Below, in pieces: positions 1-11,910 of a stretch of 64,000 nucleotides of DNA. The stretch's first letter is position 1; every line of letters begins with the position of its first letter. Position numbers and translations under genes: made by a program. A model generated the notes under the pieces. The model was not told where the DNA came from, ran no database searches, and saw only the letters and a program-made list of their open reading frames with translations. Source of the stretch: Cryphonectria parasitica EP155 (lineage: Eukaryota > Ascomycota > Sordariomycetes > Diaporthales > Cryphonectriaceae); contig NW_024468914.1 of assembly GCF_011745365.1 (NCBI RefSeq), positions 493,501 through 557,500 of the forward strand. Reading direction: 5' to 3'.

Positions 1-890
1 TGCTGTGGCAATCTAGATGTAACGTCCCGATAATGTTGCAGTAAACGCCAGGCTAAATAGGGGAGGAGTTCATGATTGCGGCCGCAGCCGGCGACAACCG
101 TGACTTGTTGGTCGTTTTCTGAAGGGACCTTCGAGAATGGACCAGTGAAGAGAGTATGATGATCGCTTTTCCCGTACTTTAATATTTGGACAGAGAAGCG
201 TCTTGTTTGTGTATTTACTTAAAGTGATCACACTCACAACTAAGACGTGCCGCTTTAGTTACCAATCTCTTAGATTTGAATGACACTACTAAACTACGAT
301 CATAGTACTATAGGTTTGAAATTATATTATATCGTTTAGAGCATATATTAGCAACCATGTCAATATACAAAAGCTTAACTTAACGATAGTAAAAAATGTT
401 TCTATTCACGCTAGGTAAATATGTACCTGAGTACACATGAAGCGTCTGATCCAGGCAAGCGGACTGTCTGCCAATACTCAAGGAGGAATACCCTGCGTGG
501 ACACCTGATGAGACCTTCCGTGGTCCCTCATCACTGCCTTCTTAGAAAAGTGCCTCAACCCTCCCTGAGCATTCTTTTAATTTTACTCATATCTATATAG
601 CTTTCACAGCGGTGGTGTATAGTTATTTATATTTGTCATGGTAGCGGGTGAGCGAACAGGTGAATGATAAGTAGGTAGATAAATGAATAGGCGTGTTCTA
701 TCAAGCTATAATCAATAGAGATTCTGTGCAGTGCGGAACTGATTATTTATTTGCTCTTTGAAATCATTTTCTTACTTACCTGTCCAGTTACTATGAAACA
801 TCTGTATGATCTGTTGCAAGATGTACTTTTAAGTTTTGGACATCTATGTAATCGCCCGTGCGGTAATTAATGCTCAGTGTGATTGTTTTG
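1..890. other. AT-rich gene-free stretch
   Basis: No reading frame of convincing length or composition is present on either strand. The stretch is visibly AT-rich compared with the gene regions further right. I see no transposon domain, tRNA or obvious repeat until the tandem duplication at 891. Confidence 0.5.
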
Positions 891-1094
891 CAGTTCTGCC
901 TCACTTGCTAGCCAATGTGTCTGCAAGGCGGAAAAGCTCTAAAGCTGGCAGTGCCTGCATGACAGTGCATGCAGCTGTGGCAGTGTAGCTCTTTTTCCAG
1001 TTCTAGCCTCATTTGCTAGCTAATGCGTCTGCAAGGTGGGAAAGCCTTAAAACTGGCAGGGCTTGCATGGCAGTGCATGCAGCTGTGGTATTGT
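891..1094. repeat. Degenerate two-copy tandem repeat, about 107 bp period
   Basis: Copy 1 (891-987) and copy 2 (998-1094) share the same order of blocks: a CAGTTCT start, a TTGCTAGC-like block, a GTCTGCAAGG block and a CAGTGCATGCAGCTGTGG end. Most differences are C/T or G/A transitions. The pair lies just upstream of the gene starting at 1274. Confidence 0.7.
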
Positions 1095-1273
1095 CCTCCG
1101 ATCGTGCCAGTTGGGGTAATGGGCGACCATTTTATGAGCTCCCCAACACTGCATGTGTTTATACTGCTTCTCTTCCCCAAGATCATCAGTCCCACCTTCT
1201 GTCATGCTTTCCATGATGCAACCAGACTTCATGGTGAGAAAATAAGAGAGGTTACAAATGTCCAACTTCCAAC

Positions 1274-3246
1274 ATGTCTTCCGTTACCTTCGGCTCTGTT
1301 GGTGATATCATCACCGTTTGCCTACTCGTCAAGTCGATCGTCGATACACTCGATAAGTCTCGGGGATCCTCAGCTGAGTATCAAGGGCTGATCAGCGAGC
1401 TTCGGTCCCTAGAAAAGGCTCTACTACAGCCCGCAGAACTCTTCACCAAATCCTTGGCGGACTCGTCAATCACGGCATCACTTTGCGACGAGATCTTGAA
1501 AGTAGTGAGCGAGTGCCGCAAGACACTGGTTTTATTTCAATCGAACTTGAAAGGTTACGATGCGTCTTTATCTGAGCACCACTCTGCCAAAAGTGTGCGC
1601 CGCGTTGGCATGAAGATTAAATGGCAACTCTTCCAGAAAGACACTATGGCAAAATTTCGCAGCGAGATATCCGGTCACTGCAATGCCATCAATATGATGA
1701 TGATCACGGCTCAGATGTGAGTTTTTTCTCTCTTTTGGAGATGGTTACAATTACAGGGCGCTCGCCGGTATGCTAATATTACAACTTCAGCACTATCTCG
1801 CTCAAGGGCTTGGAGAATCAAAAAGCATTAGCCACCTCAGCCGGCCGCGACGTAGCCGAGCAAAAAGCCACATTGGAAACACTTCGCACTGAAATACGAG
1901 AGAATCACCAGCTCTCATCATCCATAGACTCGATTGTCCAATCAGTGTTGCACAAATTTGAGTGGTTTGGAAGCCTTTTGGTGTCAGTCAAAGATATGGT
2001 CTCCAGCGGGTTTACGGTGAGCCTGGCGACTCACAGGGCAGTTCTGTCCATGCAGGCATCCATGAACAACTGTCTGGACAGGCCTCTCATACAGGAGCCT
2101 TTTGTTCTTGAGGACGCCCTCGGAAGGATTGCGCCGGTTCATCTACAATTCATCACGTCGTGGCAGGCGCTTGAAGCCGTTATGCTCGTGCGTTTCGAAG
2201 GCCTTCCGGGGCATGAGAAAATTACGAGGCGCGAGTTTGTGCTGCAGGAACAGGCAACAAGGCGCGAAATCTCTTTCGATCAACCATGGGAGATAGCCTT
2301 CCGTCCCGGCTCGTCTGTGTCCATGAGCCTTACGTTTCGTCGAAATGTGGATCCTGCCAAAGGCTACAACAGCTGTCCATACTGTGGTGAAACCTCGGAC
2401 AAGGCTTCTTCAACCGAGGTGAGATGGTCAGTATCTGTTTTTGGTCTATGAATTCATAACTGTATACTCAACTGTGGTGTTCTGACGGTGTCATGCAGTT
2501 CGCAATGCAGCATGATCTACCGCCGTATCACAGAGGTGGTTGAAGTGGACCAAACCATTCCTGATCTTCCCAAGCACTGGAACCAGCGCCCCCGATTCGG
2601 TAGCACAGCTTTCAAGTACAAATCATCGACATTTGGTCCCTTTCCAAAACGGAAACGAAAGATGGACGAATGGTCCGAGCTCTCACTCTCCGAAGAAGTA
2701 CGGAGCTTCAAAAGAGTGCGGATACTGTCGAAGCTTGAAAAGACCAAGAAGAGTGCTTTCACTACGTGGGATAAAGAAACGCCCTGGGTTGGACTTGGGG
2801 GTTCAAGCTCGAGTGCCCTCAAAGGTGACGACGTCCTTTGTGGCCATGCCTCGAGCCCTCCGATTGTCTTTGATAAAGACACAAATGATAGTAGCCTTTC
2901 TGGGGCCGTATTCTACGTCGAAGAGAGCGATAGCGATATCAGCGCGGGAGAAGGCGACTCAGATGAATCTTTACCCGATGAATCAATACCGACAATGATT
3001 CAAACGTCGTGTAACAATGCACAGCCGGTGCAAGTCGTGACTGGCTTCGTGTTAAATAAACAGGAACACGAGAGTGGTGCCAGCATTGAGAATGGCAGCA
3101 CATATTTAGGCCTTTGGGCCGCTCAGTCGATACCAACAATATTTCCAGATTCAGTTATCAATGAACGGCTGTTGCTGAATGTCCATCACGCCACAATGTC
3201 TCGATCGACTACTATATCGGAGTTATTCGGGAATCACACCTTATAA
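1274..3246 (+). CDS. STAND-type fungal N-terminal domain plus ubiquitin-like domain protein
   Basis: Three exons: 1274-1716, 1791-2426 and 2499-3246, about 608 residues. Intron 1 has donor GTGAGT and a TGCTAAT branch; intron 2 has donor GTCAGT and acceptor GCAG. The N-terminus (SVTFGSVGDIITVCLLVKSI) is the helical domain found at the start of many fungal STAND/NLR-like proteins. The middle part (EDALGRIAPVHLQFITSW through about residue 340) matches the ubiquitin-like domain that often follows it, ending in a CPYC...C.QC putative zinc knuckle that is completed across intron 2. The tail is low-complexity and acidic, with a basic PKRKRK stretch that could be a nuclear localisation signal. No nucleotide-binding domain is seen. 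The exact role is unknown; related proteins are thought to act in fungal signalling or non-self response. A rhodanese-like frame overlaps the 3' end in another phase. Confidence 0.75.
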
Positions 3247-3529
3247 ACTTCTTCTAATCGACGTTCGGCCGTACCATCCGCATTATACGATATATAGGAT
3301 GAAAGAGCGTTATATCTCTTGTATCACTCCTTCAATATTGCAACAACTCCCCTTCGATGTACATAAGCTGAAATATGTGTTCCAAATTGTTACCGATTGT
3401 CAAACTTTAACAAGTTGGCGTACGAGGGGGCATATCGCTGTATACGACGAATCACCTTCTTGCGATGGGTGTAGGAAAGGGTTACACGAGGATCAAGAAT
3501 GGGTCGTAATTGATATATCGATAACGTGA
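3179..3529 (+). pseudogene. Rhodanese-like domain remnant, out of frame with the upstream gene
   Basis: In the frame shifted by +1 relative to the last exon of the upstream gene, the sequence reads YKLLLIDVRPYHPHY, then ILQQLPFDVHKLKYVF, then HIAVYDESPS. This resembles the rhodanese-type domain of fungal dual-specificity phosphatases (typically LLxDVRxxxQY, PTTLLKRPSFxxxKL, YIVVYD). The upstream frame ends TTISELFGNHTL just where the rhodanese unit should begin, so a single-base shift near 3230-3245 could have split one reading frame. The domain stops soon after and no phosphatase part follows. I infer a frameshifted or truncated tail; a sequencing error is also possible. Confidence 0.4.
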
Positions 3530-3942
3530 TGGGGAGAATTGGTTGTTTGTTGCAGACAGTCCACACTGGAACTTTGAGATACAAAAATGATAGTGACAGT
3601 GGCTGTTTTCAATCCTCTTAAACTTGTCTTGGTGTGCATACCACCGCTCACAACGTTCTGCTGCTTTTTTTCAACTATAGGTGTAGGAGATGGGAGCGCC
3701 GCTTCTCTGTCGTTTGTTAAAGAGGCCAGGCTGATTGTAACCAGAGAATGATTCTCAGGATAGTTTTGTTCAGGTAATACTGAAATACCAATGTCAGACT
3801 AAATGTCACCACCCGTTTATGAGAATTGTACATGTATATATTATAAAATTTTAAAGAGAAGCAAAGCATAAACCAGCAATACTGGACACCAGGTTCAACG
3901 GGATCAAAGGTGATGAGCAGGAGGGTCTTACTAGAGTTGTCT

Positions 3943-4446
3943 TCACGACCGAGGCCCACACTCGACGAGTTGTGGGTAGGATGGAGGATCCAGGACAAGT
4001 GTCCGAGGGGCCACGACAGGAACCTCAGGATGCGTAATAATATCATCCGAAGTTCCTACCCACGTGCTCTCGGGAATAGACTCCCTCGTCTCGGCCTTTC
4101 TGATGATCTTGGCCACCATCTCCTTGATCCCCTGCTTGAGTTGTGACTTGATGAGCACATACATAGCGACATTCATCGTAGTCTCAACGTCGATACGGAG
4201 GCAGAGCCCATCCATGGGCGCACACAGCGATTCCAGACCGGCCTCAAGAGGCTGTGGAGGCTCGACCCCATACTGGTTGCCGTCGATTCGATGTCTATGT
4301 CGCAAGTCTATACTGGACGGACCGCATATATGCATGTTCAAGCCCCACCGTATGTCCCGAGAACAGCCTTTTAGTGTGACCATGGCAGTGCTTAGGTTCA
4401 TAACTTTCTCGAAAGATGCTGCAGGATGTTCCAACAATAGACTCAC
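3943..4446 (-). CDS. Hypothetical protein, unrecognised
   Basis: This open frame of 167 codons starts at an ATG at 4446. It contains plausible amphipathic segments (NVAMYVLIKSQLKQGIKEM), but I recognise no family, signal peptide or membrane segment. A 135-codon frame overlaps it on the opposite strand, so chance openness is possible. It lies between the ubiquitin-like-domain gene and the photoreceptor gene. Treat it as a weak candidate or gene fragment. Confidence 0.2.
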   Translation of the reverse strand: MSLLLEHPAASFEKVMNLSTAMVTLKGCSRDIRWGLNMHICGPSSIDLRHRHRIDGNQYGVEPPQPLEAGLESLCAPMDGLCLRIDVETTMNVAMYVLIKSQLKQGIKEMVAKIIRKAETRESIPESTWVGTSDDIITHPEVPVVAPRTLVLDPPSYPQLVECGPRS

Positions 4447-4689
4447 AACTATGAGAGAGTGTCCCTTTTAGATACGTATTGATTCAAACCTCTCCCAAAA
4501 TCTCCTCAACATTGTCTTCGTGCTCAAAGAAAATCTTGTGATTAAGTCTCCAGGTTTTACAAAATGATCAATTAATGTTTATTCAGGATATCTAATTGCA
4601 GTGCACAAGATAACAAGCCCAGACTCAAACATAGCGATAGTACAAGCGAGACCACAACCTCACCTCGTCCCGAGAAACCTCCAAGCAGA

Positions 4690-7553
4690 CTACTCAAACA
4701 AAGGCACAACCCTCTGCTGGCCCCGACTAGGCGGTGGAGACCTCAGCCCCTCGACCGCAGAGTCCCTCTCCTTGTACCCGTCCAAGTCGACAGTCGAGAC
4801 CAACGAGACGGCATCCATGCCACCACCACCTTGCACACTCCCGTTGCTCGACCTCATGCCAGGTGACATGGCCTCTGGCGGCGGCGGCAGCATACTACTC
4901 CGCCCACTGGCCGTGCCCGACAACAAACCGCCACCACCATTCGGCACGCCCAGCCTCTCCTTCTCGCGCTCCTCATCCGCCAAAACGACCATCCACACGC
5001 CGACCTCGCCGTCCCGCCCCAGCAGAGGCGTGGCGTGGATCCATCTGGCGCGCCCGACGCCCAGGCCACCACCGCCGTTGGCCTGCTGCTGCTGCTGCTG
5101 TGGGACTCGCTTCTGCGGCGCCGAGATCCACTTCACCTTGGCGGTGACGCTCTGCCCGCGGCCCATGGCCTGCTCGATCTGCTGGCGCATCTGCGGCGAC
5201 CCGCCGATGCGGTCCATCAGGTTGGACTGGACCATGCCCGGGATGCGCAGCGAGGGCGAGGCGAAGACGATGCGAAGGTAGGGGGCGGGCCGCACGAGGA
5301 GGTAGCGGTCGTAGACGCCGCCGAGCTGGCCACCCAGTTGGGCCTGGCCGCCGAGGAGCGACGAGTCGGCGGAGGTGGCGGTAGACGAGGAGGCACCTAG
5401 CATCTGGTCGAACTCGTCTGTCTGGATCGGACCCGGCTGCTGGTGGTGCTGCTGATGATGCTGTGGTGGCACTTCGGCGCCGGCTCCTCGGCCGCCCGCC
5501 AGCCAGCTGCTGCGGATCCCAGGGACCTCAGACCCGGCCTCCCAGGGTGTCGCCGCCAGATCGCCTTGGATGCTGGGCTCCACGAGCCGTCCGTTTATTC
5601 TTTCATCATCCTCCTCCCGGTCCTCGTCCTCTGCCTCTTCTTCTATGCCGTTGTGCCCGTCAGGCGAGAGGACGAGCCGCTCCTTTCTCTTCCACTTGGA
5701 CGTCTGCTGTTCCAGGAGGTCTGGGTGGCGCTGCCGCCCGCCGTGCTTGCAGATGACGTCCAGCTCGTGGTGGTTGAACAGCTCGCTCAGCTCCTGCAGC
5801 TCGTCCTTGGCGTCGTGCAGGCCCAGCGGTGATTCGAAGGACGTCGCCATCCCGCCGGCGCCGTTCTTGTTGCCGCCGTCCTGCTCGATAAACGTGAAGC
5901 CTTCTCGGTCAAGGTACTTGTGCAGGTACTCGAACCCGTAAAAGTCGTTGAGCAGGCCCGACGTATCAATCTGCGCGCCGAGGAAGTATCGCACTTTACC
6001 GTTTGCATCGAGCAGGGGCGTCATCATGAGGAGGTTCATGAAGGGTGACCCGTCTCTGCGGTAGTTCAGGAGCGGCTCGTAGTGCTGCTGGGCGCTCTGG
6101 AGCTTCTCCCTGATGCGACGGATGGCGTGTGGGTTTGTGTGCGGCCCCTGCAGAAACCGGCAGTTCCGCCCGATTGCATATTTATTCTAGATTCATTTCC
6201 TTGGTTAGTCGTCTGTTGATATCGAAAAAGCTGACCTTTTAATCAGGAAGAGGGTTGAATCCCGCAGAGCTTGAGGATGACTTACCGAATACTGGGTGGT
6301 CTTGTTGAATTCTATTTTTCAAGCAAAAGAATATATGTCAGTGAGTTACAATAACCAGCACGTCTTTCCTCACGAGACGAAAAAAGATAATAAAACCCAA
6401 TACGATGGAAACACTTGACAGACCTTCTGAAGCAAAGAGAATCGGTTGATCGTGACGAGCAGGATCAACCAGACAAAAAGTCTCTGCCAAACCCTCTGAC
6501 ATACTATTTCCATCTCATGTCAGCACAGCAACACACAAGATACTTCGACGAGAGATGAGACATATATATCAAGAGAGGAACAGAAATTAACATACTCCAA
6601 AAGCTTAGAAGGCAACCCCCCATCAATCCTCCTCCGAATGCTCACCTCCACCGCGCGCTGCCACACAGACGTGACCCAAGCCGGCAGCGCCTCGTTCGCC
6701 AGAGCCTCAAACGACTCCTCGGCTTTGGCCCGCAGCTCCTCGTTGGCCGTCCGCGGCGGCGCCTGGGCGCTAAAGGAAACCCCCTCCAGGGGCCGCAGCC
6801 CCTCCACCACGGCGTTGGTGTACTTGATGGCGGCGAGGGCCTTGCGCACGTCGAGGTGGTACAGCAGTAAAGGGACGAGGTCGGGCCGCCCGTCGACCAG
6901 GAAGGCCGAGAAGCGCCGGAGCAGCTTCAGGTCGTCAAACACGATGCGCAGGTGCGCCTTGGAGAACATCAGCAGCGACCGCCGCTCCAGCGAGAACAGC
7001 TCGGGCCGCTCCCAGCCGGGCCGCGGCGGCGGCGCAAGGTCGAAGCCGTCGAGGTCGACATCGCCCTCTGGCAGGGGAGCGAGGCCGCGGGCGTGCACCT
7101 CGTTCTCATTCGACGCCTGGAGCGGTGGGAGGACGGACAGGTCGTGCCCTTGGTACTGCGGGTGGTGGTGGTGGTGGTTGGTGCCTGGGTCATGGCCGTT
7201 CTGGGCCGACGTGCCTAGGAAACGGGATGGCCACACTGGATCATCAAGACGTCTGCCGTCTGCTGCCCTTGCTGCGTGCGCATCTATCTTGCGAGCTGGG
7301 TCTAGAGGGACCTCTGGTGCTGGTGCGGCGGCGAAGTCGCTGTGTAGGTTGCAAGCACAAGGTTTTCGTGTGTGAGCATGAGCAAGTCCACGTAGTTTCC
7401 CTGGGTGATACTATTCTTAGGGAGCAAGACTTCTCACCTCTTGTCAAGAGACACATCCTCCTTCGATGCCGAGCCAGGGTCATTCTTGCGCTGACCACGA
7501 CCCCAGTTGCCCTTCTCGTTCTTGTCGTTCCTAAAGATTTGACCAAACTTCAT
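4690..7553 (-). CDS. RGS-LOV blue-light photoreceptor (BcLOV4-like)
   Basis: Five exons, read on the minus strand: 7553-7438, 7339-6596, 6503-6424, 6311-6286 and 6186-4690, giving about 820 residues. All junctions keep frame and have GTGAGA, GTATGT, GTCTGT and GTAAGT donors. An N-terminal RGS-like helical region lies at about residues 105-270 (FSLERRSLLMFSKAHLRIVF, then YHLDVRKALAAIKYTNAVVE). A LOV domain follows from about residue 285 (ETFCLVDPARHDQPILFASE, then IGRNCRFLQGP, then YRRDGSPFMNLLMMTPLL). The LOV photoadduct cysteine falls at about residue 331 within NCRFLQ. In RGS-LOV proteins FMN-bound LOV drives light-dependent binding to anionic membrane lipids, with the RGS part proposed to act on G-alpha. 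The long C-terminal tail is low-complexity, with acidic runs, polyGln and polyGly, and contains a second region around LLVRPAPYLRIVFASPSLR. Start chosen at 7553 because MKFGQIFRND is preceded by stops and splices in phase. Confidence 0.85.
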
Positions 7554-9892
7554 CGTGATCCAAACGCAAGTGCCTAGACACCACGTTCACAAGCACGTAG
7601 AACAACGTCAACAATCTTCCAAATAAAGGCTCTCAGCCTCGAGAATCGTTCCGACACGTGAAGCAGGTGTGAAGGTGGGAGCAAATCAATACAACACAGT
7701 ATAGTTTGGTATTGATACTTGCGCAGACGGGCCTACACGCACGGAAATGGGCAGACCATTGCGCCTAATTATATGAACGATTCCACGTCTAGCGTGCAAA
7801 GATATGAGAAAGGCTTGACTGTTCGTCTTGAGGACATTTAGCCTTCCCACAGGAGGGTTGCGTCACGCCACGCCCCGAAAGGCCTTTTCCCAGCCAGGCG
7901 CTAGGACTGCTCTTGGGATGACGTCCAGGATATGAGGTCGTTGATGTGTCGTGACACTCAGGGAACCCGCTGTCAGGAACAACATCGATCGCCCAATCTC
8001 CAGCAGCAGCAGCAGACGACGTACGCACCATCCTCTCTCTGCTTTTTTAGCCGGACGCGTCGGCCCCCTAGTCAGTCAGGTTTACTATCGCTCACTCACT
8101 CGCTCTACTCAATGAGTCTCTTGGCGATCTGGCCAGGTCCCTCAATCCGGACGGCACACTGGGACACTAAGTTGCTAGAAGGGTGGATCATGAATCGGTT
8201 CCTCGAGCTACCGCGAGGGACGAGCGAATCGAGGCGGGTACCGCGTGGAGAAAGAGAAGAACAAAAAGAAAAAATAAAGAGCAAAAAAAAAAGGTAAGTA
8301 AGAAGAAGAAGGGAAAAAAACCCCTCACAAAGGTGTGTGCCTCTGTCTGGATCTCCATGACAGTTCTCGATCGCAGTGCCGATGCACAGACCGGGGAAGC
8401 ATCTGTTAGATCGCGAAGGGATGAATCGATGCTCTTAACCTTATTTCATCCCATTAAGCTGTTCCACATTCGAGGTATGAAGGCCAAAAATCCCTGCCAC
8501 GTTGTTCCTGAATTGGGATTTGGTGCGCGGGAAGGCTTCCGTCCGATGAGTTCTTGGTTCTCTATGAGGCTGATCATAATTTACCCAAGCAGGTTTTTTT
8601 TTTTTTGGTTCACATCGTCTCTCTCCAACAGCAGGCTGTTTGGGATCTGGCCAGTAGGTAGTACCAAAGTAGTAGTGAAGTGGTCTTCCAAATCTGGGAA
8701 CAACACATTCCGCCCTTTTCCCTCTTTGATCTATTCTAGCTTAAACCTTGGGCTTGGCCCTCATCCTCCTTTTCCCCTTTCGATCGAACGAGGCTGCGGA
8801 CAACTCCCAGGTTCAGCTAGCATAGCGTACTTGTAGCGGGGCCAAGGAGAGCAGACACGGGACGGAAGACTTTGACAACTTCTTTTGGGTTGACCCTGTC
8901 ACGACTTGGGCCTACCGTGCGAGAGCAATGAATGCTCCGTAGAGAGACGCCGTGCTTGAGAGGCACCCTCACAACGAGGCGAGGAAGCCAAGGGCAGCCT
9001 CCTGTGGCTTTGGTCCAACCACCTACTTCTATGCTTCGAAAATACCACAATCAAAGGCCGTGCAATTTGTCAGCTTCATTGACGCCTCTCGATTCAGGAC
9101 CGATCACGACCAGCTCCGCCTCCCCCACAGCTTCTCCCGACCCCTTCCGGTTGGGCTCGCATGGGGTGGATCTTGGATCCATGTTCCGGTCTTTATCCGT
9201 GGTCGACTCTTGTTGAAGACTATACCGAGCCCGTCATCGTCCCTCCGTAGCTGCTGAGATGAGAAGACTGGCTGACCCTTGCAAGGCGCACGGTTCTCCT
9301 TCGGCTCTGTGGAAGCCGTCGATAGTTCATCATCGTGAGCAGCAGCATCGCAATGAGGACATTATCCCTGACGAGTCATGTTCTGGTGACAGTCAGACAG
9401 CCAGATCAAGCAAGACTCTTTTCACTTGGCAAAATACCAGAGCATGAAGAATGGAAGCGAGGCATGCATACGCAGTCCTACCTATCGCTTATCCACAACC
9501 GTTGCCTTTTTTGTTCACTTACCGAACTACTCATCCATCTTACATTCTCATCGTGCCCCTAATCCCGCCGAAATATCCTATACAGTTGCAAGGTCCAACC
9601 ATTGTCAAACGCCTAAGGATCCCAAGCACAAAGAACGGCCCCACAGAAGAAAAGAAAAAAAGAGGATTAAAAAAGAGTGAGTCAGAAAAGACAAAAATCA
9701 AGCAAGTATACAGAGAGCCTCAAGTGAGCAACGAGGCGACCCGAGGGTGAGGACCGTACGTCTCCCACAGGAGGTCATAAAGTGCAGAATCTAAGAATAT
9801 ATGGTTTGGTATGGACGCTCCGAGATCATTGTGTGGCACGTCTGAGGAAATAGACGATAGCGTCTGTATTCCAGCCGGACACCCATTCATCA
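7554..9892. other. 2.3 kb spacer upstream of the photoreceptor gene
   Basis: Several short open frames occur (for example 8183-8836 plus), but they have poor composition, arginine/serine-rich shadows and no recognisable motif. An A-rich tract lies near 8255-8325. This is probably the promoter and a long leader of the RGS-LOV gene plus the 3' flank of the gene ending at 9893. I see no RNA gene or repeat. Confidence 0.5.
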
Positions 9893-11244
9893 TCACTTCT
9901 GATCCTCAAAGGCCAGCCTTTTGCTGGGGCTCGCCAGAGGAGAACCGCCAGGGCGTTGGCCATACTCCAGGCCGCGCTCCCTCATGACCCGCTCTGCAGC
10001 CTCCCGAGCGGTGGGCGGCTGCTGGTGGTTCCAATGATGCCTCGTGTGTGCCCCGTGCTGTGTTTCGCGCAGCGCACTGTTGATTCCGGGCTGGAAAGAA
10101 CCAGTCACCGGCACCGGCCCGCTGTTGGTCGTGTCGACAAAAGCCTCGTCGTCTGCGGCGACGTGAGCGCCGTGCGCACCATCCGAGGACACACCGTCGA
10201 TTATACGCGCGTCTCGCCGTTCGACGACCGCGGCAGTATCCTCACGTTCTGTGCGTTCTCGTCGGGAAGCCACAGCGGCGCCGTCGCTGAAACCGGAACT
10301 TCGTCTCTCCATGCCTCCCGGCAGAGGGCGGCGGACATAAATGGGACCGGAGATTGTAGAGTTCGCGCCCTCGCCGAAGCCGACCAGGCTGGCGGAGCCA
10401 TCGTCGCTCATATTATCGTCCTGCTCAAACTGGCCCATGCTGCGATTCGTCATGTTGTCCTCGTCGACGTCCATATCTGTCTGCTCGGTGTGGGCAGTGC
10501 CGACATAGCCGCTGGTGGAGTCGACCTCCGTCTCGCGGCCGAAGTCGGTAGCCGTGCTCATCATGTCGATATCCTGGTGATACAGCCACTTTGTTAGCGA
10601 GCCTTCTCCTTCCACACCATGCTGTTCAGCTCTTCTGGAAGAGTGGAGGAGGAACTGCACTTACGCTCTCAGTAGCCGAGGCCGTGCCGCTGGTAGACAT
10701 CTTAGTCACCGCGACGGGTTGCCCATTGGAGTCAAAGTATGCAGGGACGCCTAGGATGTGGGGCGCGACAGCCTGGGCAGCATTTTGTGGGAAACCAGCA
10801 GAGGTGGGAGTGGTCTGTTGGTTGTTGTTGATGTTGGCAGCAGCCTGCGAGCCGGCGTTGGGAGGAGAGCGCAGCTGCGAGACGGAGGATAGACCGGCGA
10901 GGCGCGAGATGCGATCGGCGCGCTCTGCATCGAGGCTGTTCTGGGAGGCATGTTGTTGGTGGCCACTTCGGTTGCCCATAGTGGGGAGAGCATGGCCGCG
11001 ATGGCCATCTTTGATGGCAGTTGTGGACAGGGCAGAGAGGGAGGTTGTTGTCGATGTGGGGGTGCCACTGCAGATGGGACACAAATTGGTCAGTCAACTC
11101 ATATTACCAGGCCATCTGAAAGGGAAAGGCCATCAAGGGGGTAAGAGTCAGGAAGTGGAGAGCAGCTCACGGGATCTCTGAGGGGGTGTCGGGGTTGGAA
11201 GAGGGTTGTGGAAGGTTGATGAGGACAGGATGAGGCTGCGACAT
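9893..11244 (-). CDS. Ser/Gly/Asp-rich fungal protein of unknown function
   Basis: Three exons: 11244-11171, 11067-10665 and 10573-9893, about 385 residues. Splice phases fit and donors are GTGAGC and GTAAGT. The first exon encodes MSQPHPVLINLPQPSSNPDT. The second begins GTPTSTTTSLSALSTTAIKD and contains a predicted helix around SLDAERADRISRLAGL. The third has an acidic DVDEDNM stretch followed by DGSASLVGFGEGANSTISGP and a helical C-terminus (AREAAERVMRERGLEYGQR). There is no signal peptide or membrane segment. The short, clean motifs separated by low-complexity linkers suggest a conserved regulatory or scaffold protein, but I cannot name the family. It is well separated from its neighbours, with a 0.7 kb promoter region. 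Confidence 0.7.
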
Positions 11245-11910
11245 GGTGGTGTGGTTCTTCAGAGGGCTGTCAACAACAATATTGATCAGATAGATGTACA
11301 CGAGATAATAGATAGCTTGCAACACAAGCAAGGCTGTGGACAGATTGCGAGTGACTATGACGGCAGATGGTGGCAGTGTGATGATAGAAGGCGTTTCTGA
11401 TTTCTTTTGAAAGAAGGGAGGGAGGGAACCAGGCGGACGGATCCTCTGTTCAAGATTCCTTTCAGATCGCAGCAGATAGGCTCATGACACACTGGGCACA
11501 GTACAGAAGGTGCTGCCCAGATGCTTTCCAGGCCCAAGCCCAGGCAAGCGGCAGGGACTCAAGACTGAAATTGGGGGGCCTAGGAGACCTGCGCCTGCCT
11601 GAAGTGCAACTCACGGGAAATGACGTAAACCCCTGGACCCCTGCAATTGAGCTGTACTCACCAAGCGATTTCACCATGCTATGGGTATTTTTTTCCCTTT
11701 CGACAACAACCCGCACGGGCCAAGTCCTGAAATGCGGGGTCAAACACAAGGGTTCAAGCAGAAGGGGGTTATGCAGCGTGGTAACAACGCCATATATTAT
11801 TCCTTTTGTTATTTTGGCATATTTCTTTTCTTTCTCTTGATCCTCTTGTTCCTCAAGATAGCATATACACAGACCCTGGAGGGGTGCAAGACTGTGTCTC
11901 CATCTTGTGC
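11245..11910. other. Intergenic region between two minus-strand genes
   Basis: It contains only short overlapping frames without motifs. Its right part (11670-11900) is T-rich. Most likely it is the promoter of the gene starting at 11244 and the 3' UTR of the Dabb gene. Confidence 0.5.

Noticed and set aside
8183..8836. 217-codon plus-strand frame upstream of the photoreceptor gene
   Set aside because: Lys/Arg run from an A-rich tract followed by random-looking sequence; no motif or splice logic.
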